A DNA stretch of 64,000 nucleotides. Source: Gonapodya prolifera JEL478. Lineage: Eukaryota; Monoblepharomycota; Monoblepharidomycetes; Monoblepharidales; Gonapodyaceae. Location of the stretch: positions 123,660-187,659 of the forward strand of contig KQ965743.1 of assembly GCA_001574975.1 (NCBI GenBank), written 5' to 3'. The notes beneath the pieces were generated by a model. It searched no databases. It had not been told where the DNA came from and was given only the letters and a program-made list of their open reading frames with translations. Shown in pieces: positions 10,324 to 20,447 of the stretch; within the stretch, counting starts at the first letter, position 1; every line of letters starts with the position of its first letter. Position numbers and translations under genes: made by a program.

Positions 10324-13201
10324 ATGACTCCGATAGGCATCGACAGTGTCACGCTGGCACTTGTCCTGGTCCTAATCTCGCTCCTGTATTTCATCACTCA
10401 GCTCAGGGATTGGAACAAACCAGATGTAAATCCGTAAGTTTCGTGGGAACCGCGACATGTTGATGATGTCAGGAATCAACTAATCATGCCGTGATGGGGC
10501 AAGTTGGGCACTTCGTTCCCAAAGTGTCGTCTCCACCACCCGGGTCAGAGGGGAATCAGGAATCTACAGGCACCCATTAACGCCCCATAAACAACCACTC
10601 GTAGCGTTTCCAAGCGGTGGTCGTGCTGAAGGCCGATTAAAGACCTTATGGGGATCATTCCTTCATGGGGAGAAGGTTTCCAACGATGGCCCGTACTTGG
10701 GAACTCGGAAAGGTGCTAAATACCAATGGGAAACATACTCGCAGGTACGTTGACTATTCTTTAACACCGGGAGCGATCTAAACTCGTCTCGTCCAGGTCA
10801 AAGCACGTATCCTTGATGTCGGCTCTGCGTTTCTGTCATTGGGACTGGTACCCGGCAAGGAAAACACTGTCGGGCTTTTCCTCAAAAACACTCCGGAATG
10901 GGTCATTGTAGACCATGCCTGCAATGCGTGGGTTGCAAAGCGTTTTTTTGACTAACATGAACAGACGCCAACAATTGGTCTTATTGCAGCTACTCTCTCG
11001 TTTCCGTGCCACTCTACACTTCAATGGACACATCATCGATCCGATATATTATTGAATCCACCCAACTGACGGTCATTGTCGCTGAGTCGTCGACATTACC
11101 CATAATTTCTGCACTTGTCAATGAGGGATACTGCAAGAACCTCCGTCACGTGGTCCTTGTTGGAAGCGATATCTTACCAAGCTCTTTCAGTGAAAATGTC
11201 TCGTTGCGTACGTTTGGAGACCTCGAGAAAGGCGGGCGGGCCAACAGACGGGAACCGTCACCACCGGAGGATCCGATGTACACAGCAACAATATGGTTGG
11301 GTCGTACTTTACGCGATTCCCTGAAAGCAGTAACCTCATTCGCGCATTTTGACAGTTTCTCGTCCGGGACAGAGGGCCTACCACACGGTGTCGAGCTTTC
11401 AAACTTGAACATCCTGGCGCAATTCTGGGGCGTGCATCTCCATCTTCCGGACCACTTGCGTTTCCAACCCAAAGATACCTGCTTCTCGTATCTTCCCCTT
11501 TGTCATATCTTTGAACGCGCGAACCTTCACTACACGACTTACAGTGGAAGCAAGGTGCGATTTGTGTGAGCGGGAGCCCCGAACCTCGTCATTGAAATTG
11601 AGATCCATTCTTCTTTATTTTGATATTCTCTAGTACGCCTTTTATCATGGAGACGTCAAGCATATTTTCGACGACATCGCCGTTGTAAACCCAACATACT
11701 TGCCCGTGGTTCCAGTGCTCATCATGCGCCTGGTGTCCATCATTCGGGTAAGGTTGAGAGAGCCAATACGGCGATTGCTTTTGTGCGCCCTGCTCATTTT
11801 GCCGTGCTCGCAGGCGCGACACGTTACCGAAACTCCGTCGTTCCATTCTTTACTCTTCAAGCTTGCATACGCCCGCAAGGCCAAGATGCTTCGAAAAGGG
11901 ATTGTCACAAAGAACAGTATTTGGGATTGGCTGGTGTTCCGCGAAATACGAGATCACTTTGGCATCAACATCAAAGTGATGGTTACGGCGAGTGGTGAGT
12001 TGAGGGATTTAGCGAGCGCTCGCACAGAGATCGCAGCCACTGACAATTGATGCGTCAACGTAGCTTCGATTTCTGCCGAGTACTTGGACTTCCTTCGAAT
12101 TGTTCTTGGCGTGGCCGTCATTGAAAGGTGTGTCCACCTAAACCCAAGTTTCCCCCCTTCCTCTAAAGCCCACCTTTCTATCTTCTCTCCAGCTACGGGC
12201 TCACCGAAACCTCTGGCGGCTGCACCATGACCAACTTTGGCGACTACAACCACCCGTTCGGGTCCCACGTCGGCGTTCCACTCCCAACGTGCGAATTGAA
12301 ACTCATCGACTGCCCGAACTTGGGATATAGCACCAGCGACACGCCGAACCCGCGCGGCGAGATTGTGGTGAGGGGGACCAATGTGTTTAAAAAGTACCAA
12401 GGCAACCAGGCCGATACGGCGAGGGCGAAGGATGAATCGATGTGGTTTCGAACGTGAGTGTTCTCTCTCGTAGCAACGAAGTCGTGGAAGCCTTGTTCAC
12501 AACTTTTTTTATTGCAGTGGAGACATTGGTAGGTCTTCTTCGACGTGAACGCCATAGCGCTTGTCGTGGAGCTTCCCTGCTTCCCTTTCCAGGCGAGATT
12601 CTTCCCAACGGCACGATCAAGCTCGTTGACCGCGTATCCAACATTTTCAAGCTGGCACAAGGAGAGTTTATCGTTCCGGACAAGATTGAGCGGGTGTATG
12701 AGCAGAACAGGTGAGTGAGCGGTGCGATGCGATTGCGCGAACGAGGAAGCGCATAAGTCATTTTTCTTTTTCTTTTTTTGTTGCTGTTAACAGATTAGGT
12801 AAGAGCATGCCGAGTTGTGTTCCCTAATATTTTCGTGACCTAACCATGCCCCTTCTTTCCCTGCAGTCTCCCAATGCTTCATCGACGGCAACCGCTCCGG
12901 AACCAGCGTCGTAGCCATCGTAGTCCCCCACGAGAGCGCTCTGCGGGACCTGGCTCGCAAGGCCGGCAAGGCCGACGCATCTACATCCCTCGCGGATCTG
13001 TGCAAGGACCGCGCCGTCGCAGCCGAGGTGTTGAAGGTGCTGCAAGCGTTTGGGCACGCGCAGGAGCTCAAGGGGTTCGAGCAAGCGAAAACTCTCGTGC
13101 TGGATCCGGAAGGGTTCAGTGAGGAAAATGGGTTGCTCACGCAGAGTTCGAAACGACGACGGGCACAGATTAGGGCGAGATTCGCAAAGGATCTGCAATG
13201 A
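10324..13201 (+). CDS. Long-chain acyl-CoA synthetase with N-terminal membrane anchor, 684 aa
   Basis: ATP-dependent ligase that activates fatty acids to acyl-CoA. Thirteen exons (10324-10433, 10525-10744, 10797-10927, 10990-11295, 11356-11554, 11634-11747, 11814-11994, 12064-12127, 12193-12453, 12518-12528, 12593-12710, 12794-12798, 12867-13201) sum to 2055 nt exactly. Residues 6-27 form a hydrophobic anchor (LALVLVLISLLYFI), suggesting ER, peroxisome or outer mitochondrial membrane. Landmarks are WGSFLHGEKVSNDGPYLG, the adenylate P-loop as FSSGTEGLPHGVEL, SYLPLCHIFER, ESYGLTETSGGCTMTN, TGDIGEILPNGTIKLVDR and IFKLAQGEFIVPDKIE. Exons 10 and 12 are microexons of 11 and 5 nt. The P-loop is slightly divergent (classical form TSGTTGxPKG), but the rest of the core is intact. 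Confidence 0.93.
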
Positions 13202-14813
13202 GCTTACGAGCACTGGTTACATATTAGATTGGTATGCAATTGCTATGCAGTGTAAGCAAGGGAATCCTCTGCGATAGCTTTGTCTCCCACGCTTCAGTGA
13301 CGTGCGCAGATTCGCGCCAGATTTCGCCATTCCCGAACGATCTTCCATAACAAGGCTTTTCTATCACTCGCACGGTTTAAATGTTGTACTGGAGCGCAAG
13401 TGCTACAGCGCTACAGTGTATGCGGCCCAGATTCGCGAATGAAATGGGTCAGAGCAGAGGTAATGTGTTGGAGATGATGTCTCTTGCAGTTGAATTGGGA
13501 GTCGTCGCACATTGTAAATCTGTCGCGCAATCGAACTTCACCTCAAACGAAGAGTGTTTCAGGTTCATACACAAAGGCGAGCGTGTGCAGAAAGAGGTCA
13601 GGGCGTGTGTAGTATGTACTCTCATGTTGAACCAGCACCAGGCATCCAACAAGAAAGGTGGAAAGGGAAGAAGCTCACACAACAGACAGAACTCTCACGG
13701 CGGTCACGAAAGGGGGAGTCTCTGATGGTGTATTACGCTGCGAAACGCCAAGGTCACCTCGAGTCAGGTTCAGAGTCCCCACCATTGGCAGATGCGAACT
13801 AGGGTCTGTGATACAGCAGAAGCTACAGCTCTCCATCTCTCCCTCAAACGCCTACTCCATCTCTCCCGCTCTCCATCTCTTCCCCTCCCGCTCTCCCCCT
13901 CTCCCCCTCTCCACGCTCTCCTCCATTCGATTCAACGTAGGATTTTGACATCGCTTTATGCGGTTTTGCTAGTTTCAGGAGAATTGAGTCGAAGAGTTTT
14001 ATTTCCAATCTCAATGAAATCATGCACTTTAGAGATGTATCTTCCTTTTCGCTTCCGCACCCATCACAACAAAGGGCGGGTACTTTATGGCGCCAGTGTA
14101 GCACGGGCGAATAATGCCACTGGCCATCGTCCAAAGACAAACAGCTCTGTCAATGGACATTCGAAAAGACACAAATGACACCACTGGCACATCCAATCCG
14201 CCCTCACGAGTGATCTCCACAAGACCGCCGGCTTTCTCTCTCTCTCTCTCATTCGCAGGTACAGGTACAGGTAGCAAGTCCGAAAGTGCACAGCAAGCCA
14301 AAGAAAGGCAAGTTGGCGAACGAGCTGCCCATTTTCTTGCACCGATTCCGTGTTATTCTCGGTCATCACCGATTAAAATATTGCATTTAGCAAGTGCTAC
14401 AGTGTAAGCCTTACGCCATGTGTACTAGTACAGCAAAGAGAGAGTGCGTGCGAGGGCCGAGGGCCGGGGAATAGCTGGTGGGGTACTTCTCGCGGCAAAC
14501 TGCAATCGTGTCCATTTCCAAGAAGAAAAAATAGGGAGCATTTTTCTGCCTGTGCCCGAGCACGGGATGCTCACTGTGTGAGAAAAAAAAAGGGGGGGGA
14601 GAGACAGGTGAGAATTTGGCCGATGCAAGTGACCGAGAAAACGCGGAAACAAGATGGGTGCTGTGAAAGAACAGGCGTCCAACTCGCTCCCTCCGCGAGA
14701 GTACGCCGCCTCTGTTTTGGTATGGCTCTGCGCAACCGCAATACGGCAAGTCATCCGCCTCCGGCGCACTCTTGGGTCGGTGCAAACACGCCTCGACCTC
14801 GCCTCGATCTCGG
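13202..14813. other. Intergenic 1.6 kb, low-complexity rich
   Basis: Longest gene-poor stretch of the left half. It contains a pyrimidine tract at 13829-13926, a (TC)n run near 14235, and A/G homopolymer runs near 14580-14600. Open frames on both strands show no domain, no coherent splicing and skewed composition. It may hold the 3' end of the surface-protein gene that follows on the minus strand. Confidence 0.45.
13829..13926. repeat. CT-rich imperfect microsatellite
   Basis: Nearly pure pyrimidine on the plus strand, built from repeated ctctcc, cccgctct and ccatct blocks. It looks like simple-sequence DNA rather than coding sequence. Confidence 0.75.
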
Positions 14814-14880
14814 TCAGCGCCTCACGGCGCTTAGGCCTCGGTGTCCTCGCTTCGCTCGGACTGCTCGCCTCTTACTCACC
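14769..14880. repeat. GC-rich dispersed repeat, copy A
   Basis: Contains the stretch cggtcagcgcctcacggcgc followed by ttaggcctcgg, which resembles the dispersed element at 61190-61497 (cggtcaccgctccgc, tttaggcctc) and part of the one at 16228-16395 (reverse strand). The run gcgcctcacggcgc is itself a small inverted repeat. It overlaps the 3' edge of the surface-protein frame, just beyond a GTGAGT donor, so here too it may sit in an intron. Confidence 0.45.
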
Positions 14881-15602
14881 ATCTGACCGGCCGTGAAGGC
14901 AACAAACATTGCGACAGCCAGGGTGGCAATCACCGACGACGAGGAACGCTCCGAAGCGGCGGCGCCAGGCTTGGACGCTGTCGGAGAGTTGACGACGGTC
15001 GCGGTGGGCTGTGCTGCGCCTGCGGGTCCCGCGGCGGTAGGAGTGGCCGCACCGGTGGCCGATGTGGCCATGGCGGCCGTGGTGGAAGGGGCCCTGGACG
15101 ACGTGGCACCGGCGGCCCCACCGGATGCAGCGGCGCCAGCCGAGAGTTGCAGGCCAAAGACGCCCGAGGTGATGTTGTACTTGCCCTCTGGGTTGGTGAA
15201 GGTGAGTGTGTACTGGTACGAGGACTGCAGGGTGGGGAACTGCGTGACGAGGTCGTTTGCGTCGATCCAGTAGCAGGAGCACTCCTGCTTGATCGTGTCG
15301 AACCCGGACATTAGGGTGCTGACTGTTCCAAACTCTGCGTTTGTCAGAAGGACGTTTGCGAGTCCGATTGTGGCCGAGGAGTCGTTCGTGAGCTTTGTGT
15401 AGTAGATGCGAGCGCCAGACCCGGTTGTGCCCGCGGTGAGCGTTGTGATTCCGCCTGTTGCGGTCGAGAGGGAGGTGACTGCGTTGCCGTCAGCCGTTGT
15501 GTTGAACGCGATGGGGCTGCTGCCGGTGCCGGTGCCCTGGGCGAGCGAGAGCGCAGACAGCGCGGAGAGAAGGAGAGCGGCGAGGACGCATCGCAGGGCC
15601 AT
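14814..15602 (-). CDS. Secreted Ser/Thr/Ala-rich surface protein, possibly GPI-anchored
   Basis: Function not recognised. The 262-aa frame starts with a clear signal peptide (MALRCVLAALLLSALSALSLAQ), cut after about residue 22. A ~130-residue N-terminal part follows with ECSCYW near residue 100 and several N-glycosylation sequons. Then comes a mucin-like Ala/Ser/Thr/Pro/Gly tail and a C-terminal hydrophobic helix (VIATLAVAMFVAFTAG). This layout fits fungal GPI-anchored wall proteins. The frame runs on past the helix into a basic stretch (VSKRRAVRAKRGHRG), which does not suit a GPI signal. A GTGAGT lies exactly at the end of the helix (GQM codon), so the true end may be a further small exon. 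The listed stop at 14814 is therefore uncertain. Confidence 0.7.
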   Translation of the reverse strand: MALRCVLAALLLSALSALSLAQGTGTGSSPIAFNTTADGNAVTSLSTATGGITTLTAGTTGSGARIYYTKLTNDSSATIGLANVLLTNAEFGTVSTLMSGFDTIKQECSCYWIDANDLVTQFPTLQSSYQYTLTFTNPEGKYNITSGVFGLQLSAGAAASGGAAGATSSRAPSTTAAMATSATGAATPTAAGPAGAAQPTATVVNSPTASKPGAAASERSSSSVIATLAVAMFVAFTAGQMVSKRRAVRAKRGHRGLSAVRR

Positions 15603-15904
15603 TTCGTGGAGAGCGAGGACGGGGTGCGGAGTGGGGAGTGGGGAGTGGAGGGGCGGACGGACCCAGGGGCTGAACCGAATCTGCTTTTGTGCCGCTCCTG
15701 TGGCGCTCCCTTTTTCGCTTTCCAAATTAGGACCGCGCCCTCTTTCCTTTTTTTCTTTGGAGAAATAACCCTTCATGTACCAAGCCACCGCGCCATCTTC
15801 GCCAGATCTCATTTCATCTCTCCACTCGGGAGACGTGACAAAATTAATACTACACGTTATTACTGTACATTTGATAGTGCATACGAACAGTCTCCAGTCT
15901 CTCC

Positions 15905-16012
15905 TCCTACCCCAACGCCTCCGCCTCCGCCTCCGCCTCTCCACCTCGTCCGCCACCACCTCCACCACCACCTCCACCACCACCTCCACCGCCACCGCCA
16001 CCTACTCCCCCC
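15905..16012. repeat. Trinucleotide-rich tract (CCN/CCACCT)n
   Basis: Imperfect repeats of cctccg, ccacctcca and ccgcca over about 105 bp. Read on the minus strand in one frame it would encode poly-Gly followed by an Ala-Glu tail, which I place tentatively at the end of the thioredoxin-fold gene. Confidence 0.7.
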
Positions 16013-18423
16013 TCCCCATCCCCATCCTCGTCGTCCATCTCCCACACCATCTCCGCGCCCACTCTTCCAAGCGCGGCCCACCGCACGCCCAACTCTTGCC
16101 ACGCGTTGCCCAGCTGAGACCGCGCGTCGGCTCGGAGTACCACAGTTGCTAGCATGGCTGCGACAAGGGGGAGTAAGGGTGGGGGGAGCTGTTGCGCAAG
16201 TGTGTCCTGTTGGGGGCGAGACGGAACGAATGAGGCGAAGTCGAACTGGTCCGAGCGTAGCGAGGCTGTCCGCCGGAGGCGAATGATCCAGCGCAAAGCG
16301 CGAATGATCCAGCCACGAAGCGCGAATGACACAAGCGCTGACCAAGGCTGTCCGCTGGAGGCGAATGATCCGCAAAGCGGAAGCGCAATACGCATCACAG
16401 AGCGACATGTCCGCCAAAGTTTGAATGCAGACGACGCTCGCCAAGTCCCTCCACTCAAGATGAAAATACAAAAGGGCGTGGGCATGCTTGATGATGCACC
16501 AAACCACCCCAAAACTCACCCGCCACCAACTCCACCAATGAAACAGCCTCAACTGCACCACATACCAACTACTCCACCGTGCCGGCAACCGGTTGTACCA
16601 CGCCTGACGGCGCCACCCGGCGCGCGCGAAATGGACCAGGAACGAGACGGTTGTGAGGTTGGTGTGTGTCCAGGCGTCAGAGTTTTGGATGCTGCAACGT
16701 GGTATGTGGAGTGTGAGCGGAGCGGAGAGTACCATGCGGAGAGAAGGGTAGTAAGAGGGGAGAGGAGCGGAGGGGAGGGGAGAGGACGGGAGTGGAGGGG
16801 AGTGTACAATGCGGAGAGAAGGGTAGTGAGAGGGGAGGAGCGGAGGGGAGGGGAGAGGAGGGGAGAGGATGGGAGTGTACCACGCGGGAGAAGGGTAGTG
16901 GAGGAAAGTGGAGTGGAGTATATCACGCGGAGTGGGAGAGAGCGTAGCAGTAGCGTACAGTGGAGCAGAGGGTGAGAGTAGCAGTACCACAGAGGTTCAT
17001 ACATAAGCCGAGGGTAGCAGCAGGGTAGAGTCGTTCCAATTCCAAATCACGTCTTTTCAGTGACCATTAAAAAAATACGCCAACGCAACGCTTTGATCAC
17101 TCACAGTTTGATCGTAGGGTACCCTTTCACTTCAACAAGCGCCGCCACTTCCGGGTCCCGCGTCGCGTCCACCTTTGCGAACCGTAGTCGCGGCAGCGGG
17201 TGCAGCCGCACGACAGGGACAGGCTCCGCATTCGTTTCCGTCGTCGCGTTTGCAGAGTCGTCCGTGGCAGAGGCAGTCCCGTTCGCACCGACAGTGCCAG
17301 TCCCGTTCGTACCCACACGCCGCACGATCACGAACTCGTCGCGATCACCCTGTTCCTGCTCCCGTTCCCGCTCCTGCCCCTCCTCCTGCTCCTCCCCCCT
17401 CCCCACCGCCCCCGCCCCTGCCTCGCCACCATTCCCACCACTCCCACCACCCGCCCCACTCCCCCCCATAATCCTCCCCTCTAAATCCCGCTCCTCAGCG
17501 TCCAATATCCGCACGGCGTCGTGCCAGATGGGTTGCAGGCGGTGCGAGAAGGGGCACCAGGGGGCGTAGCTGGAGCGGGGGAGGGAGGAGGGGGAGAGGG
17601 AGAGGAGGAGGGGGAGTGAGAGTTAGCGGGAAAGTCAGGGTAAAGAAGGGGGGACAGAAGGTAGAAAGCGCGAGCGGGGTGTGAGTTGTTCGGCCTCCTG
17701 GAGATCCTTCAAGGAACTCGAAATGCTCGGTTCGTGGGTTGCGTAATCACATGGAGCCTGATAGCTCAATCTTCTCCGCGCCAACACATCCCAATTCCAT
17801 CCCTCTTGCTTTTGGGGCCTTCAAGGACATCTGAATGCCTGGGGTTGAGTCTCCTTAACACATGGAGCCCGCCAGAGCCAGAGCCCACGCTCAATCTTCT
17901 CCACGCCAGCGCATCCAATTTTTATGCCCCTCGTTTTTTGAGACCTTCAACTACAATCGAAATGCCGGGGTCGATTTGGACATATTCCCGCAAAAACCAC
18001 GCTCAATCACCTCCCTCCACGCCATTACATCCCACTCTACCCCATCGTTTCCAATCTCGACACTCACAACTGAACCAGCCAGCGTCCCTTGGTCAATAAC
18101 GTCATGTTGGCGGACGTAATGACGACCGTTGGATCCACCCAGTCGGGATCATGCTCCTGCTCCGTCGCGTCCACACCGGCGGCGGTAGAGTATTTACTAG
18201 GCGGGATTAAGGCGGATGAGGAAGCCGATTCAAGCGTGGTTGGGTCACGCCCGTCCTGGGTGGAGCCTGTCTTCACCACGACCGGGTCATCGGGGGATAC
18301 CGAAGACGCGCATGCAGTTGCCGAGAGGAGGGCGAGGAAGAGAAAGAGGAAGAACGGTGAGAGAATGTGTAGCAGCGTGGGAGAGGGGCGGCCGGGACAT
18401 GGAGATAATCGTCGTTTGGGCAT
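15907..18423 (-). CDS. Thioredoxin-fold ER/secretory protein with CPFS active site; C-terminal exons tentative
   Basis: Resembles thioredoxin-related transmembrane or PDI-like proteins. Exon 1 (18423-18068) encodes an N-terminal hydrophobic signal (LSPFFLFLFLALLSATACASS) and reads up to TLLTKGRWLVQ. Exon 2 (17569-17105) continues FYAPWCPFSHRLQPIWHDAV, then a long acidic, Gly- and Glu-rich insertion (about 100 residues), then FAKVDATRDPEVAALVEVKG and YPTIKL. The cis-proline (YPT) is kept, but the active site is CPFS rather than CxxC. After a GTGAGT donor the protein should continue. The only frame-keeping chain I found is 16691-16520 plus 16206-15907, ending in poly-Gly and EAEAEALG (430 aa in all). 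These last two exons lack family similarity and are a guess. The introns (498, 413 and 313 nt) are far longer than elsewhere and filled with repeats. Confidence 0.6.
16228..16395. repeat. GC-rich dispersed repeat, copy B, with internal duplication
   Basis: The segment ggctgtccgccggaggcgaa with tgatcc after it occurs at about 16263 and again, with one base changed, at about 16347. Between them are three cgaatgatcc/cgaatgacac blocks. On the reverse strand it matches the element in the MFS-gene intron (cattcgcctccagcg and gatcattcgcctccggc against attcgcctccagcg and gatcattcccctccggc at 61203-61255). Confidence 0.65.
16729..16935. repeat. GA-rich minisatellite, ~73-bp unit, about three copies
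   Basis: Units begin taccatgcggagagaagggt at about 16729, tacaatgcggagagaagggt at about 16804 and taccacgcgggagaagggta at about 16877, each followed by an aggggagaggagcggagggg type stretch. The third unit is shorter and degenerate. If the thioredoxin-fold gene model holds, the tract lies wholly within its second intron. Confidence 0.8.
17749..18050. repeat. Degenerate tandem repeat (~110-120 bp unit) in an intron
   Basis: Two and a half units can be aligned by eye: acatggagcc at 17749 and again at 17859, and a weaker acatattccc at 17980. Each is followed by gctcaatcttctccrcgcca (third copy gctcaatcacctccctccac) and, in the first two, by a ccttcaa...gaaatg or ccttcaa...gaatg block. A partial earlier unit (ccttcaaggaactcgaaatg) lies at 17706. 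The repeat fills the first intron of the thioredoxin-fold gene. Confidence 0.65.
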
Positions 18424-18784
18424 TCTAGCATTCCAATTTCGAAGGCATCTGAAAAAATGCCAACATTTTCATCCACATCCATGACACATGCACGCTCAAA
18501 ATAGAATCATGGTAGACACCAAACAGTATGAAATTCAATAACTCATGCTCGATGAATCTTTAAAATTTATGGATTGAGATTCGGTGGGTCACAATGCCCA
18601 TATCGCCCCTTTTTTGTGGGAAGAGATGCTAGGTCTGAAGTGCTTGATCTACAAATGCCAGAGAGGGAGTGCAACATCGAAGAGATTCGGTCCCACCTGA
18701 CGAGCAGGGTCGCCCCTCCATTTGCGATCTGGGGCCGCAGGCACACCGCGCCAACCGAAAGCTGGTTCTTTCGAAATCGGCACC
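18424..18784. promoter_or_regulatory. Divergent promoter region
   Basis: 360 bp between the starts of the thioredoxin-fold gene (-) and the RING E3 gene (+). The part at 18480-18580 is AT-rich. No motif I can name with confidence. Confidence 0.35.
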
Positions 18785-20335
18785 ATGCGATCCTCACAGC
18801 ACCCGAAATCCGTCTGGGCGCTGGCGCTGGTCGCTGCGCTCGTGCTTTTTCTGCACGGCGCCCACGCGCGGACACTCCCACCAGACTCCATCACAGCCAA
18901 AGCTCCCACAGTGGTGCTCCCAGCCGCACGCAACATCTCGTTCGCCGCCTACGTGCTGAAGCTGTACAACGACAGCCAATCCGTCAACGTGACGTCGGAT
19001 TTCGGCGGGGTTTTGACCCTGGCTTCGGGGACCACGATACCATCAAGTGACATTGGTTGGTGTGACCCATTGTGATGCTGTGCTGTGCACGATTTGAAGT
19101 TGGCTCTTCGAATCTCGGAAATATTTTCGATTAGAGAGTCAATTGCTCTACGTGGGCGATGGGTGTACGGCCATTCCGTCAATCCCGGTTGCCAATATCA
19201 CTGAGAAGCATGTGTGAGCTTCATACTCCCTCAGCAGGCGTTTGCTCTCCCGAATCCTAACATGTTTGCGCGCAGCATTGTGATTTCTTCCGCGGAACAA
19301 CCATGCACGATGCTCGAAAAGCTCAATACCGTTTCAACATACGGGAAAGCATCCACTGTCATTTTCTTCCCCCAACCTGCAGACGCTGCGCAAATAAAGC
19401 TTCCTGAAGTAGCATCTACGATGGTAGTTGCGTACGCGACTGCCGAGGTTGGAGCGGATCTTCTGAACGCGGCATTCCGAGTCGGGAATGTCACGGGAGT
19501 CGGGGGGACTGATGGAAACGGTACAGTGCGTAAACACCAACGAGCGTTTCTTTTGTTATGACTGTTGGCTAACTACTTTGCTCAAGGCTGCAATATTTTT
19601 GTACATTCCCACCTCCCGCTTGGCGCTCGCTATCGCGGGACCCTCAAGTTCGGGCGACGGCAGCTTGTTTGTATTCCGGGGCCTCACTTCGGGTACTCTT
19701 CTGGCAGCTGCAGGAGTTTGCTTGGCCATAACTCTTGGCATTTGCGCATTAATGTATTACCGCCGGGTAAGCACTTTCTACCCGCACTCGTTCACCTCGA
19801 ATGCGTGATTCGAACACCGTTTGTATAGTACCGTCTTGCCCGTTCGCGCGGGATGTCACTCGACGAGCTCGCCGTTGAAATGAGCGGGGGCAAGATCACA
19901 GACAGACTCACCAAGAAGGACTTGGCAGCACTTCCTCCTGTGAAACCGTACGGGACCGGCAATGGCCGCGTCAACACCCTACCCAGGGGACTGGATCTTC
20001 GCCCAACTCTGGACCGACCTTCTCCCAGAGCCGCCGACGCCGCCGATTCACCAACCACGCCCAACTCCCCACAGTCGAAATTTTCTCGCGCCGCACGCAC
20101 GCTGTCCCGCCTTTCTGTTGTATCGATACAGCTGGAAGCGTGTACCATTTGCATCGAGCCGTTCCAGGCAAGCGATCAAGTCCGCGAATTGCCCGTATGT
20201 GGTCACATATTCCATGCGAAATGCGTAGATCGGTGGCTGCTGGAGAAGAGTGTTGCGTGTCCGATATGTAGAAGAGACGTGAGGAAACCGCTGGATATGA
20301 TCATAGAAGAGGCTGGGCCGTCGACTACAGCGTGA
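18785..20335 (+). CDS. PA-TM-RING type E3 ubiquitin ligase, 428 aa
   Basis: Membrane-bound RING-H2 ubiquitin ligase of endosome or vacuole type (RNF13/GRAIL-like layout). Five exons (18785-19055, 19135-19213, 19276-19525, 19587-19766, 19829-20335) sum to 1287 nt. A signal peptide (WALALVAALVLFLHGAHA) precedes a luminal region of about 200 residues with N-glycosylation sequons, in the place of a protease-associated domain. A transmembrane helix follows (TLLAAAGVCLAITLGICALMYY). The cytosolic part ends with a C3H2C3 RING: CTIC ... CGHIFHAKCVDRWL ... CPICRRD. The PA-domain assignment rests on layout and position rather than clear motifs; the RING is certain. The start used is the ATG before SSQHPKSVWALAL; an in-frame ATG 21 codons upstream would spoil the signal peptide. 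Confidence 0.88.
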
Positions 20336-20447
20336 TTCTGTCGGTGTAAATCTGTCTCTCCGCTTTTTGTATGTACGTCTGTTCACTATCAATGTATATG
20401 TGCTTCATCCACTTTGTCGTGGGGGAATTGGTCAGGTCAGAAACGTT

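Noticed and set aside
15860-16990. Long minus-strand open frame of 376 codons and a plus-strand one of 273 codons across 16154-16975
   Set aside because: Both run through the CCN tract and the GA minisatellite, where all frames stay open because of biased repeats. Composition is Arg/Gly/Ser or Leu/Ser/Pro skewed with no family signal. Only two short segments were kept, as tentative exons.
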